Shown: positions 15,615 through 24,200 of the stretch, piece after piece
How positions within the stretch are numbered: the first letter of the stretch is position 1
Layout: every line of letters starts with the position of its first letter
Assembly (NCBI GenBank): GCA_964354135.1
Contig: CAYGZA010000059.1
Coordinates: forward strand, 1 to 25,141
DNA length: 25,141 nt
Origin: CAYGZA01 sp964354135
Lineage (GTDB): Bacteria; Planctomycetota; Planctomycetia; Pirellulales; Thermoguttaceae
Direction of reading: 5' to 3'
Program-made: the position numbers and the translations under genes
Notes under the pieces: model-generated
What the model was told of the DNA's origin: nothing
The model's database searches: none
The model's input: the letters and a program-made list of their open reading frames with translations, nothing else

Positions 15615-18600
15615 GTGCTGCATCCGGACAAGCTGCCAGGGACCTTTTTCGGGCCGCCCACGCTCGTCGAACTGCTCCGTCACCGCGTACTCCGTCAAGC
15701 CGACGAGACGGCCTTCACTTACCTCGTCGACGGAGAGCACGACCAAGTCCACGTCTCGAACCGCGAACTGGACCGGAAGGCCCGCGCGATCGGCGCCTGG
15801 CTGCAATCGCTGAACCTGGCGGGCGAGAGGGCGCTCTTGTTGTACCCCCCGGGGCTGGAGTTCATCGCGGCGTTCTTCGGCTGCCTGTACGCCGGAGTGG
15901 TCGCCGTCCCCGTATACCCTCCGCGGCGGAACCGCTCGCTGGCCCGGATCCAGGCGATCGCAGATGATGCGGAAGCCAAGGTGGCGTTGACGACCGACGT
16001 GGTGATTCGCCGCGTGGAGCCGCTGATCGACGACACGCCCCACCTCAAAGCGCTGAAGTGGCTCGCGACGGACCACACTCCCGAGGGGATCGACGAGCGG
16101 TGGGAAGCTCCCGACATCCACGGCGACACCTTGGCCTTCCTTCAGTATACATCCGGCTCTACGGGCACCCCAAAAGGGGTAATGCTGGACCACATCAACC
16201 TGCTGCACAACTCGGCCCTGATTGCCCACGCCTTCGAGCATACCCGTACAGGACTCGGGGTGTTCTGGCTGCCCAGCTACCACGATATGGGATTGATCGG
16301 CGGGATCTTGCAGCCGTTATACATTGGTCGGCCGAACATCCTCATGTCGCCCGTGGCCTTCCTTCAGAAGCCCTATCGCTGGCTGTCGGCGATATCGCGA
16401 TTTGGGGCGACGACCAGCGGCGGCCCAAACTTCGCCTACGACCTCTGCATCCGCAAGATCACCCCCGAGCAGCGGGCGACGTTGGACTTGAGCACTTGGC
16501 GCGTTGCGTTCAACGGGGCCGAGCCGGTCTGCGCGGAGACCTTGGAGCGGTTCGCCGAGGTTTTTGCGCCGTGCGGGTTCCGTCGCGAGGCATTCTATCC
16601 GTGCTTCGGCCTGGCCGAGGCGACGTTGATCGTCTCTGGTGGATACGCGAAGAAGCCGCCGGTCGTTCGGTGGTTTGCCGCCGAGGCGCTGGCCACGGGC
16701 CGCATCGTCGAGGCCCAGCCGGCGGAGCAGGGGGGCCGCGCTCTGGTGGGCTGCGGCAACACGCTGCCGGATCAGGAGATCGCGATCGCCGACCCCGAGA
16801 CCATGACCCGGTGTCCGGCCGGCCGGGTGGGCGAAATCTGGGTCCGCGGCCCCAGTGTGGCTCAGGGGTATTGGCGGCAGCCGGAGGCCACCGAGGCGAC
16901 GTTCCGCGCGTTCCTGAAGGACACCGGCGAAGGGCCCTTTCTGCGGACCGGAGACCTGGGTTTCCTGCGGGACGGAGAGCTGTTTGTCACGGGACGGATC
17001 AAGGACTTGATCATCTTCCGCGGCGTCAACCTCCATCCCCAGGACATTGAGCGAACGGTGCAGGAGAGCCATCCGTATCTGGTGCCCAATGCCGGCGCCG
17101 CCTTCACGGTTGGGGTCGGCGGCCGGGAGCGGCTGGTCGTCGTTCAGGAATTGGAGCGCCGCAAGAAGGACAATCTGGCGTCGGTCTTCGAGGCCATTCG
17201 GCGGGCCGTCTCCGTGGAGCACGAGTTGCCGGTGGACGCCATCGTCCTGCTTCACGCCAACTCGATCCCCAAGACCTCCAGCGGAAAGGTCCAGCGGCAT
17301 GCCTGCCGGGCCGCTTTTCTCGAAGGGAAGCTCACCGCGGTTGCCGAGTGGCGAGCGGAGCGGGACGGGCGTGCCGCCGGAGAGACCCCGGAGGGACGCG
17401 ACTTGCGGGTGGACTCGGGGTGGAAACCCAAGGAGGCCCGCCGCGAGCCCACGGCAGCGGCACCTCGCGAAACCGCGCCCCGGACGGTTCCCTCCAGAAA
17501 CGGCAACGGAGAATCGCCTTCGGGACGGCCCTTCGAGAAGGTCGATTCCGGCCGGGTCGCCGAGCTGGTCCTGGAACAGGTCCGGCTGGTCGCCCGGGAA
17601 CGGGCCGAGGGGCTGACGCTGGACTCCTCGATCGGCGAGATCGGTTTGGATTCCCTGGAGCGGATGGAGATCCTGGCATCGCTGGAAGAGCGATTCGGCG
17701 GCCGCTTCCCGGAAGACATCTTGCCGCAGTTGGAGTCCTGCCGCGAAGTGGTGGAAGCGGTCCGGCGGTACTTGGGGTCGGAGCCGCGGGTTCGGGCAGC
17801 CCGGCCGCAGAGTCATGAGGTCCCGCCCGAATGCTACTGCGTCGGGAAGTTTCCCGAGTACGTCAAGCTCCGAGAGAATCTCGATTTCCTGGAACAGTCG
17901 GGGATCGGCAATCCGTATTTCACCGTTCACCAGGGCATCACCAGCGACCGGACGATCATCGAAGGGCGGGAGATCATCACCTTCTCCAGCTACAACTACG
18001 TGGGGATGTCGGGCGATCCGGTGGTGATCCAGGCGGTCCAGGCGGCAACGGCCAAGTACGGGGCGAGCGTGTCGGCCAGCCGCCTCGTTTCCGGGGAAAA
18101 AGACCTGCACCGCGATTTGGAGCAGGCGATTGCCCGCTTTCTGGGCGTTGAAGACGTGATCGTGCTGGTCGGTGGACACGCGACCAACGTGACGGTGATC
18201 GGCCATCTGCTCGGCCCGGGGGACCTGATCCTTCACGATGCCCTGTCGCACAACAGCATTGTCCAGGGGTGCATTCTCTCCGGGGCCCGGCGACGGCCGT
18301 TCCCGCACAACGACTGGCAGGCGGCCGAAAAACTGCTGGAGGAGTACCGCCATGAATACCGCCGCGTGCTGATCGTCATCGAGGGCGTCTACAGCATGGA
18401 CGGCGACATCCCCGATCTACCTCGTTTCGTCGAGGTCAAGAATCGCCACAAGGCCCTCATGATGATCGACGAGGCCCACTCGATAGGGACCCTTGGCCCC
18501 ACGGGGCGAGGGATCGGAGAGCACTTCGGCGTCGATCGCCGCGACGTGGACATCTGGATGGGCACCTTGAGCAAGACCTTCGGGAGCTGCGGCGGCTACA

Positions 18601-19094
18601 TCGGCGGCTGCAAGGAGTTGGTGGAGTACCTGAAATACACGGCACCGGGATTCGTGTTTGCCGCGGGGATATCGCCGCCGGCCGCGGCCGCCGCCCTGGC
18701 ATCCTGCCGGTTGTTGGACGCCGAGCCGGAGCGGGTGACGCGGCTTCGCGAGCGGGCCCGGCTGTTCTTGAATCTGGCAAAGAGCCACGGCTTGAACACC
18801 GGGTTGAGCAAGGACACGCCCGTGGTGCCGGTCATCTTGGGGAATTCGTTGCGGTGCCTGGAGTTATCCAAGGCGATGCTGGAGCGGGGGGTCAACGTGC
18901 GTCCGATCCTCTACCCGGCGGTGGAAGAGAGCGCGGCCCGGCTGCGGTTCTTCATCACCTCGCTGCACACGGAAGAGCAAATCCGTTATACCGTTGCGAC
19001 GATGGTGGAGGAGTTGGAGCGGATCGATGCGGAATCCCGTGCTCGGAATCGCGTGGGTATTGGATCGACCCCCGAGGCCGTCCGGCAGGAGTAG
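15615..19094 (+). CDS. Fused fatty acyl-AMP ligase - acyl carrier protein - alpha-oxoamine synthase
   Basis: A 1,159-residue three-part enzyme. Residues 1-600 are a fatty acyl-AMP ligase: the A3 loop YTSGSTGTPKG starts at Y178, LPSYHDMGLIGG and GGPNFAYDLC are FAAL-type motifs, and GDLGFL...GRIKDLIIFRG marks the C-terminal subdomain. A Pro/Ala/Arg-rich linker spans about 600-645. Residues 645-735 are an acyl carrier protein with the phosphopantetheine serine S680 (GLDSLERME). Residues about 755-1140 are a PLP-dependent alpha-oxoamine synthase: DEAHS (D952-S956), the Schiff-base lysine K987 in GTLSKTFG, and GGYIGG. The expected course is activation of a free fatty acid as acyl-AMP, loading on the ACP, then decarboxylative condensation with an amino acid to an alpha-aminoketone. 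The relatives are serine palmitoyltransferase, CqsA, KBL and AONS. The amino acid and final product cannot be read from sequence. The GTG start has GGAG 8 bases upstream. No dedicated reductase or acyltransferase lies nearby. Confidence 0.9.
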   Translation: MLHPDKLPGTFFGPPTLVELLRHRVLRQADETAFTYLVDGEHDQVHVSNRELDRKARAIGAWLQSLNLAGERALLLYPPGLEFIAAFFGCLYAGVVAVPVYPPRRNRSLARIQAIADDAEAKVALTTDVVIRRVEPLIDDTPHLKALKWLATDHTPEGIDERWEAPDIHGDTLAFLQYTSGSTGTPKGVMLDHINLLHNSALIAHAFEHTRTGLGVFWLPSYHDMGLIGGILQPLYIGRPNILMSPVAFLQKPYRWLSAISRFGATTSGGPNFAYDLCIRKITPEQRATLDLSTWRVAFNGAEPVCAETLERFAEVFAPCGFRREAFYPCFGLAEATLIVSGGYAKKPPVVRWFAAEALATGRIVEAQPAEQGGRALVGCGNTLPDQEIAIADPETMTRCPAGRVGEIWVRGPSVAQGYWRQPEATEATFRAFLKDTGEGPFLRTGDLGFLRDGELFVTGRIKDLIIFRGVNLHPQDIERTVQESHPYLVPNAGAAFTVGVGGRERLVVVQELERRKKDNLASVFEAIRRAVSVEHELPVDAIVLLHANSIPKTSSGKVQRHACRAAFLEGKLTAVAEWRAERDGRAAGETPEGRDLRVDSGWKPKEARREPTAAAPRETAPRTVPSRNGNGESPSGRPFEKVDSGRVAELVLEQVRLVARERAEGLTLDSSIGEIGLDSLERMEILASLEERFGGRFPEDILPQLESCREVVEAVRRYLGSEPRVRAARPQSHEVPPECYCVGKFPEYVKLRENLDFLEQSGIGNPYFTVHQGITSDRTIIEGREIITFSSYNYVGMSGDPVVIQAVQAATAKYGASVSASRLVSGEKDLHRDLEQAIARFLGVEDVIVLVGGHATNVTVIGHLLGPGDLILHDALSHNSIVQGCILSGARRRPFPHNDWQAAEKLLEEYRHEYRRVLIVIEGVYSMDGDIPDLPRFVEVKNRHKALMMIDEAHSIGTLGPTGRGIGEHFGVDRRDVDIWMGTLSKTFGSCGGYIGGCKELVEYLKYTAPGFVFAAGISPPAAAAALASCRLLDAEPERVTRLRERARLFLNLAKSHGLNTGLSKDTPVVPVILGNSLRCLELSKAMLERGVNVRPILYPAVEESAARLRFFITSLHTEEQIRYTVATMVEELERIDAESRARNRVGIGSTPEAVRQE

Positions 19095-19312
19095 TGCGTG
19101 GGGATGGCCGGAGGGCGCCCGCGCGCGTGGCTTTCGAGCAGGTCACCCCGATTCGTGGGAGCATTGGCCGGCGCTGTTCGGGGAATTCCTGTTGCCTGCA
19201 CCGTGGTGCGCGGGTAGAAATGAATCAGACTAGTCAGCGCTCCTTCGGGGCCCATCCCTGGACGGCGGAGGGACGGCCCCGCGGACCGCGGTCTTTCTGC
19301 AAGGGGATTGGA

Positions 19313-19495
19313 TTGCTTACCGAACATCAGATCGCCCGAAGCTGGCAAAAGCTGTTCAGCGGGCACGAGTTCAGCAACGAGCTGCTGGCAAGGGCGGAGG
19401 GGTTGCTTGAGCAACTGCGGCCCGAGAGCCCGCTGCGGCACCGGTTGCGGACGGAACTCAACGAGCTGCGCCGCAAGCAGCTTCAAAGACAGTAG
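19313..19495 (+). CDS. Small conserved-looking protein, 60 residues
   Basis: A short helical, charged protein (LTEHQIARSWQKLFSGHEFS, then LLARAEGLLEQLRPESPLRH) with strong coding character up to its stop. The TTG start at 19313 is preferred because AAGGGG (19301-19306) lies 6 bases upstream. The same frame is open from ATG 19220, but the extra 31 residues look like non-coding sequence. It begins 218 bases after the FAAL-ACP-AOS stop and may be read from the same transcript. The stop codon lies inside the palindrome at 19492. The function is unknown; I believe similar small proteins occur in other planctomycetes but cannot verify this. Confidence 0.55.
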   Translation: MLTEHQIARSWQKLFSGHEFSNELLARAEGLLEQLRPESPLRHRLRTELNELRRKQLQRQ

Positions 19496-19518
19496 GACCG
19501 GCGAGTCGCCGGTCCTAC
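19492..19518. terminator. Perfect 27-bp palindrome, probable bidirectional terminator
   Basis: The arms GTAGGACCGGCGA (19492-19504) and TCGCCGGTCCTAC (19506-19518) pair perfectly around one central base. It sits between two converging genes (stops at 19495 and 19555) and includes the stop codon of the small gene. There is no T-run on either side, so factor-independent termination would be weak. It may instead be one copy of an extragenic palindrome family. Confidence 0.55.
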
Positions 19519-19554
19519 GTTCGTTGGTGCGCTGGGCATCAACGCGGACGCGGC

Positions 19555-20787
19555 CTAACGATTGATCTGAACGCCCAGGACCAACCCGTTCATGAACAGG
19601 TCCTGGCGGTTCTTGCGGTTGAGAATCCCAAGGTTGGTCGTCTCGCCCAGCTCGTAGTTGATCATGCCGCTGGGGCGAGCGAGATTGTCGATCCACATTC
19701 CCGTCCAGCCGCCGTGGATCGACACGGCGCGGGTCATCCGGTAGCTGGCCTCGACGCGGAGCTCCACGACCGGGGAGAACTCCTGAAAGTGAGCGACGCG
19801 GTTGACGTCGGCGGGCGTCATGGCCAACGGCAGCAGCGGATCGGTGGTCCAGTCCGCAGGGAACCGTGGGAACGGAGGGAGCGTGCTGAGCCCCGAACCG
19901 ACCACGCCCATCAGCCGCGCGCTCTGCATGTTCACCGCGCCGACAAAGCTGCCTTGGGTGCTAAAAGTCCAGCGATCGTTGGTGGTGAACCAGCGGAGAC
20001 CGAGGTGCGGACCGACCAGGCGGTTGTCGCCGAACGCGGAGAGGTACGTGGCGTCGAGAAGTCCGCCGGTCGCCTCGGCGTTGAATTGCTCGTTGATCTC
20101 CATGAAGCGGGCCCCGAGGAGCCACTCGAACATCCCGCCGCGGGGCATGGGATGCGTACGGACGATAATGTCCGCCTCCACGCTCCAGGTCTTGATCCGG
20201 TTCCGCAACGTGACCGAATCGTACTGCACGCCGAGGTCGCGGATGCTGGTCGGGTCCGGGAGGCTGTTGGGGTCGGTGGGGTCGAGGGGCGCCGTGTAGC
20301 CTTGCAGGTGGCGGTTCCCCCCGGCGCCCCAGATGCGGTCATCGTAATACACCTCGACGCCCTGCTTGACCAGGAACTGCGAGGAGCGGGTCACGTTCAG
20401 GTATTCGATCATCCAGCCTTTGTGGTCGTTGATGTTGCCCACGGCGATCCGCTGGCCGCCCGCCCAGGCGTTCTTCAAAAAACTAGTGTCGAAGGTGCTG
20501 CTCTGGGTAGTGGTCGCATCGGTGCCTGCTCCCCACCACACCGGGCGCGCGGCGGCCTCCCCGGGAGGCACGCCGAAGGTTGTTACGTCGGGCGCGGAGA
20601 CGGTCCAGTAAAGACCGTCGTACTGGATGAAGAGTCCCTCGTTGGCCCTCGGACCCCCGCCGAACTGATCCATCTCCGCCGAAGCGAACAACTGTGCGTC
20701 ACGCAGGCCTTGAGCGAGCGCGGGCCCCCCCGCCAGGCAAACCAACGCCCAGGCCAACAGCCACGATCGGTTACGTAGAGGCGACAT
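19555..20787 (-). CDS. BBP7-type outer-membrane beta-barrel protein
   Basis: A 410-residue protein with a signal peptide at residues 1-26 (RNRSWLLAWALVCLAGG, cleavage near ALAQ). The rest is a run of amphipathic beta strands. Typical family features are an early FIQYDGLYWTVSAPD strand, FEWLLGARFMEINEQF, LVGPHLGLRWFTTNDRWTFS, VELRVEASYRMTRAVSIHGG, and a closing hydrophobic strand (MNGLVLGVQINR). Proteins of this kind are a planctomycete family predicted to be outer-membrane barrels of unknown function. ATG 20787 is used because the signal peptide starts there and GAGGTGGG lies upstream; the frame extends to 20916, but that part is not signal-like. It converges on the small 60-residue gene. Confidence 0.83.
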   Translation of the reverse strand: MSPLRNRSWLLAWALVCLAGGPALAQGLRDAQLFASAEMDQFGGGPRANEGLFIQYDGLYWTVSAPDVTTFGVPPGEAAARPVWWGAGTDATTTQSSTFDTSFLKNAWAGGQRIAVGNINDHKGWMIEYLNVTRSSQFLVKQGVEVYYDDRIWGAGGNRHLQGYTAPLDPTDPNSLPDPTSIRDLGVQYDSVTLRNRIKTWSVEADIIVRTHPMPRGGMFEWLLGARFMEINEQFNAEATGGLLDATYLSAFGDNRLVGPHLGLRWFTTNDRWTFSTQGSFVGAVNMQSARLMGVVGSGLSTLPPFPRFPADWTTDPLLPLAMTPADVNRVAHFQEFSPVVELRVEASYRMTRAVSIHGGWTGMWIDNLARPSGMINYELGETTNLGILNRKNRQDLFMNGLVLGVQINR

Positions 20788-21286
20788 GGTTCTTACCCAC
20801 CTCGGTGTACACTGCGAGATCGTTCGGTACAGACCCACGGCTGGTAGACTCCGTGCAATCTGGTTGTGACGATAGTATCGGACGTAACAGTCGCGGCAGT
20901 TGAGTAAGAAAGGCAAAGGCTGCGGAAAATGAGGGGCCTTCGCGGCATTCGAGGCCCAGCGGCGGCCAAATTGGAGAATCTGAGTGGAATAGGGGAGGCG
21001 CGATCATCGCCCCACCGCCCTGGCGGCCGATTGCGAGGTCAACGACCGCGCGGGGCAAAGCCTGATTGGGTATTTGACGTCAACCCATACAGGGGGCTTT
21101 CCTCCGATCCTCCGTCTTGGGCGGGTGGCACGCCCCGAGGCTTTGCGAAGGGCGTGGTTGGCCAGTCGCCGCACCAACGCCACGCCCATCGGAGACTCTG
21201 GGCGTGCCACCCGACCGCCGTTGGCGTGGCAGCCTCCGGCGAACTCGACCCCGCTAGTCAGAATCGCGATCTCAAGATCACGGCAT
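20788..21286. other. Non-coding region, about 500 bp, with an inverted-repeat element
   Basis: Lies between the barrel gene start and the stop of the large secreted protein, both on the minus strand. Its left end should hold the barrel promoter, but no clear -35/-10 pair was found. The right half contains the 92-bp inverted-repeat element at 21122-21213. No open frame here has protein character. Confidence 0.5.
21122..21213. repeat. Nested inverted-repeat element
   Basis: Outer arms CGGGTGGCACGCCC (21122-21135) and GGGCGTGCCACCCG (21200-21213) are perfectly complementary. An inner pair (GGGCGTGGTTGG from 21150 and CCAACGCCACGCCC from 21174) is nearly so. The transcript would fold into a long hairpin. 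The words GGGTGGCAYGCCC and GCGAAG also occur, in the same order, in the 42-bp repeats of the methyltransferase gene. Confidence 0.75.
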
Positions 21287-24200
21287 CTACAGCCACATCA
21301 TTGGGTCGTACGTGGCCAGCAGCAGGTCGTGGTCTGCCTTGGTCGATGGCTCGCGCCCACTGGATTGACACGCGAGGTCCCACATCAGGTAGTCGACCGC
21401 GGCGGCTTCCGGACGGAGCGAGGCCGTGGCCCGCCTCTCGGACGGCCGCGACACGGCAGGGGCTGGGGGATCCGCAATGCCTTGCGGGTTGGTGTTGCCG
21501 GCGGCGAGGGCGAAGGCGACGGTCGCCCCCTGGCTGCCTGAGGTCCGGCCGGCTGCGGCGGCGTACCGCCAGACAATCCTGGCGCTGCTGTCGACGATCC
21601 AGATGTCGCTCACATCGGCCGGATTGATGGTGATGCCCGTCGGCGTGAAAGTCCCCGAGCATTGCCAACTGCCGACCAACTGACCAGACAGCGTGTACTT
21701 GAACACCTTGTCCGTCGTGCTGTCGTTGACGACCCACAGGTAGGTCCCGTCGGTGACCATGCCCTTCGGGCTGGTATTGCCGCTGTTGAGGCTGAAGCTG
21801 CTGGTGGCGTTCTGGCTTCCCGAGAGGCGGCTGGCGGCGCCGCTATAGCGGTACACCTTGTCGCTCTTGGCATCGACGATCCACACGTCGTTGCCCCAGA
21901 CGGTGATGTCTTCCACCGTGGCACTGCTGGGCAGGCTGCCGGCGGTCCACGAGCCCAAGAGTCCGCCGCTGGCGTTGTTGTACACATAGACCTTGCGGTT
22001 GGCGTCCACGACCCAGACCTTGTCCCCCGCGATCGTGGTGGCCACCCCGCGCGGCGCGGTGTTGCCGCTCGTGAGGCTGGAGGACTCGACCGGCCCGCCG
22101 GTGGCGTTGTACTCGTACGTCTGATTCTGCGAGGCATCGTTGACGACGTAGAACTTCGTGTCGTTGTCGATGTTGGTCATCGTCGCCTGGGTCGGACTGA
22201 GCGCGTTGTAAGCGGGGTCCGAGCTGGAAGCCGCCAGCACGACGGTGTAGACCACGTCGCCGTCGGTCACCGTGTCGTCGACCCCCGTGACCGTGATGGT
22301 CTGGGGCACGTTCCAGTTGGCGGGCGTGAAGGTAAGGCTGGAGGTCGAGACAGTCCCCTCGGTCGTGTCGCCGGAACTGATCGCGACGGTAACATCCGCG
22401 GTCGGTTGTGTTTGCAGCTCCACCGCAAAAGACGTTTGGCGACCGTCCTCGCCAGTGATCACCGTGCGCGAGGTCGTTGTCGCGCTGATGCCCGCACAAG
22501 GCGCGTCGTCAATACTGACCGTGTACTGGCCGATCCGGCCATAGATCCCTGTGCTCATCACGGACAGATAATAGTCGCCGGGCGCGAGGTTCTTGACAAT
22601 TTCGGCGTTCTGCGTGTTCTGCGGGTTGTTCGGCGGGTTAGCGCACGCGATCACCTGCCCAGCCGCGTTGCGAAGCTCCAGCACGATGTCGAGATTGGGC
22701 GCCACCGGGTTTCCAGTGACCGCTATGCGATACGTATGTTCGGTTGTCACACTGAAAGAGAGAACATCGACATCCGCGTTGGTCCCAACGATCCCCGCGC
22801 CGCTCCAGGTGTTCCCCACTTGGGCCAACGGCGTCGCGATTCCGATCGTGTCCCCGTGGTCATCGCTGCGGTAACCGAAGCCGTTGGTGCTGTTGGCCAG
22901 GACCGCCATGTCGTCCTGGAAGACCCCGCTGGTATTCGTTCCAGTGGCCCAAGTGCACTGGTTGAACGCGAGTGTCCCGGAACTCATGATATAACGGCCG
23001 ATGGGGACCCCTCCAGGATCTTGGTGATACAGCCCGAAGGAATGGCCGGCCTCGTGAGACGCAATTTGTCCAATCGCCAGCAGCGTCATTGGGGTGAAAA
23101 CGTAGACGACGTTGGGGAGCGAGTTGGTGAACGAATTGTACTGCGCTATCCCGCAGCCGGCGGCCCAGTCGCCCACCTCAGCACCGATCGCCACTCTCAT
23201 CGCGACCTTGTTGGCGCTGTCGCTTGGTACACCGGGCGCAAGCACGGACGGCTCCACGGTCGTGACGTTGATGTCAAACGGTGCGTAATCCTCGGCAACC
23301 ATTTCCCAGACAGCTTGAATGTTCGCCAGCTCCGCGTCGCTGAACGTCGTTTCGTCGCCATCGACATCGTAGACTGGCGTCACGATATTGGTGTAAGAGC
23401 TCCACACGGGCTGGAAGTGTCCGTTGAAATCCAAATACAGCGAGGCCGGGGCACCCGGGTTGCTGTTGAGTGCCGGGATGCTGTCCAGCGGCCAGCCCGT
23501 GATGAAGTTCCACGCCGTCGCGCCGCTGATCCCGGCAAAGTCGTTGCCCGTCAGGTCCTCAAAGGCCCCGCTGGTCACCTCCACGTAGTAGCCCGTGCCG
23601 TACGCCAGCGTCGCGCTCCGGTCAATCGTTGCTGTCGAGCCGGATACCGTTACCCGGGGGCTGCTCACGTCGATCGTCTCGACCACCGAATCGTCGATCG
23701 CGCTTCGGATGACCACGCTACCCGTCAACTTCTGGATGCTTTCGCTGAACATGATCACCAGGTTCGCATTCAGGGCGGCCCCGGTAGCATCGTCGGTCGG
23801 AGAAAGGCCGGCCGCCCAGGGCAAATCGTCCACGGCGGCGTCGAAGACGTAGGCCGAGCCGGCATTCGTCGCGCCGGTGTCGTCCAAACTCGCCCCCACG
23901 ACCACCGTGCTCCCCGACACGGCGACGGCCAACCCAAACCGGTCACTGGCTGCCGGGGTGGGGTTATCGAGCGTGTGGAGCAGATTGCCCGTGGCGCCGT
24001 CGAAGACGTAGGCCGAGCCGGAATCCGTCGCGCCGGTGTCGTCCAAATGCGCCCCCACCACCACGGTGCCCCCCGACACCGCCACGGAGTTGCCAAAGCA
24101 GTCCGTTGTTGCCGGGGAGGGGTTATTGAGCGTGTGGAGCAGATTGCCCGTGGCGGTGTCGAAGATGTAGGCCGAGCCGGCACTCGTCGCGCCGGTGTCA

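Noticed and set aside
16317..18353. A 678-codon open frame on the minus strand
   Set aside because: Antisense to the FAAL-ACP-AOS gene, whose motifs are unmistakable; the translation has no recognised motif.
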